Below, in pieces: positions 63,001-64,000 of a stretch of 64,000 nucleotides of DNA. The DNA lies in NCBI GenBank assembly GCA_942159475.1, contig OW804099.1, positions 14,514,999 to 14,578,998 on the forward strand, given 5' to 3'. This DNA comes from Sthenelais limicola (lineage: Eukaryota > Annelida > Polychaeta > Phyllodocida > Sigalionidae). How positions within the stretch are numbered: position 1 is the stretch's first letter; every line of letters begins with the position of its first letter. The position numbers and the translations under genes are program-made. Under the pieces are notes generated by a model. That model saw nothing but the letters and a program-made list of their open reading frames with translations, was not told where the DNA came from and did no database searches.

Positions 63001-64000
63001 CTGCAAGAAAAGGCATAGATATCAGTGATTCAGTGATTTGATCCAAATATTTAGATAAATAAGCAAGGCTTAATTACCATTAATAGCAGATCTTTGGATT
63101 CTGCTGGGGTTCTGGATACTTATAAATTACTGTTTGGACAGGAAGTGGTCAAACCGGAAAACGGATGAAGTAAATTATTGTTCGGATTCAGGGGTTTATT
63201 TTGCGGATGTAGATTTATTTTGCGGATGTAGTTAAAATAAACCCCAGTCGGCGTTTCCGCTCAAATCTCAATCACTTACCTCATCAACTAGTTGTTTGTC
63301 GTCGATTCCGCGTTCATTTTTGAACGTGTATAAAGTCCTGGTCACATTAAAGTCATTCCTCCACTGTTTCCTATGGAAATATTAGCCATTTTTAAGTTTT
63401 TAGGGCATAGGGTTCGCCATAAGGTGACGACGATAGACATCGTGCAAGCAATGGCTGACTCCCAGTGTCACTGTCAGTGACAATCAGACGAAACAAGCTC
63501 AGGCTATGTAAAACTCTACACAATATCTCCAAAATCACCGATAATGTTCCAAATATCCTTGTTCTTAGCATGATCCGCTTGCTGAATGGTGGTAAGCAAC
63601 GAAATAGGGAATAATCCAAGTAATCACAACCTAGGCCTCGACACGTGACGACAGTAGACATCGTGCAAGCTCCGGTTTGTTGCCGTGTGGGTCACTTTCG
63701 AATGAAATCCTCCGTGCGCTATATAGACTACCGTACACAATGCAACGCCAAGTCAACGTGCACATGAGTGGCTATGCCGAAGGGTCTCCCCATCTCTTCC
63801 GGTCGCACGTATGGGTTCTGAAATCGCCATTCATTGAATACTAGATTCCCGTAGACTAAATCTTCGCTATCGGGCTAAAACAACATTTAAAACATTTCTA
63901 CCGATTCAAATCTTTTATTTATTTCTTTTTTTAAGTCCCTAGACACACGCAACACGGCATTGGAAAACCGGAAGTCGCTGATGCTTTGGATAGCAAGCAG
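63001..64000. other. Upstream flank of the receptor gene
   Basis: Probably 5' UTR intron and possibly promoter DNA. No TATA box or exon is convincing. The words gtgacgac and tagacatcgtgcaagc recur together near 63424-63451 and 63646-63673, a short direct repeat. Confidence 0.35.

Overview
This window is nuclear DNA of an animal, most likely a marine invertebrate such as a sponge, cnidarian or lancelet-like lineage. I cannot fix the species from sequence alone. The grounds are spliced genes with GT-AG introns, an NLR-type NACHT-LRR gene whose LRR exons are mostly 84 bp, complement-type Sushi (CCP) exons, Penelope-like, LINE and tyrosine-recombinase retrotransposons, an envelope-bearing Ty3/gypsy element, and long minisatellites. 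There are no bacterial operons, CRISPR arrays or structural RNA genes that I can support.

The backbone is one large minus-strand gene that I assembled by eye from exons with matching reading phase. It runs from a signal-peptide exon (62905-63000), through seven Sushi domains on eight exons (47581 down to 42703) and a transmembrane exon (38742-38832), to a basic juxtamembrane exon (35435-35565), a NACHT ATPase with its helical domains (34329 down to 31295), and eight LRR exons (31159 down to 22738). A terminal exon of unknown domain (3564-4206) may also belong to it. If it is one gene, it encodes a cell-surface receptor with a complement-like ectodomain and an intracellular NACHT-LRR module, an architecture I do not know as an established family. 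The alternative is two adjacent genes, a Sushi membrane protein and an NLR.

Four minisatellites are built from exon edges. A 78-bp array (about 39044-42702) repeats the last 63 nt of the seventh Sushi exon plus 15 nt that reads GT...AG. A 72/67-bp array (about 23586-29091) repeats the last 54 nt of an LRR exon plus 18 nt that reads GT...AG. A roughly 46-bp array (4207-5936) grows from the 3' splice site of the terminal exon, and a 91-bp array (2529-3560) contains pieces of that exon's 3' end. In the first two the full-length repeated exon piece keeps the reading phase.

Transposons fill the introns. A complete, nearly intact Ty3/gypsy element with gag, pol and env (9695-19956, LTRs almost identical, ATAG target duplication) sits in a 121-bp satellite. 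A 5'-truncated LINE (about 36020-38732) ends about 10 bp from the transmembrane-exon splice donor. Intron 1 holds a three-level nest: a Penelope-like element on the minus strand (48638-62710) is split by a LINE on the plus strand (about 50641-62542) that carries NADAR and SGNH-hydrolase domains, and the LINE's reverse transcriptase is split by a Ngaro/DIRS-type element (56003-60546) with A1-ORFs-B1-A2-B2 split repeats. The nest lies in a 29-bp satellite. Several foldback or MITE-like palindromes complete the picture.
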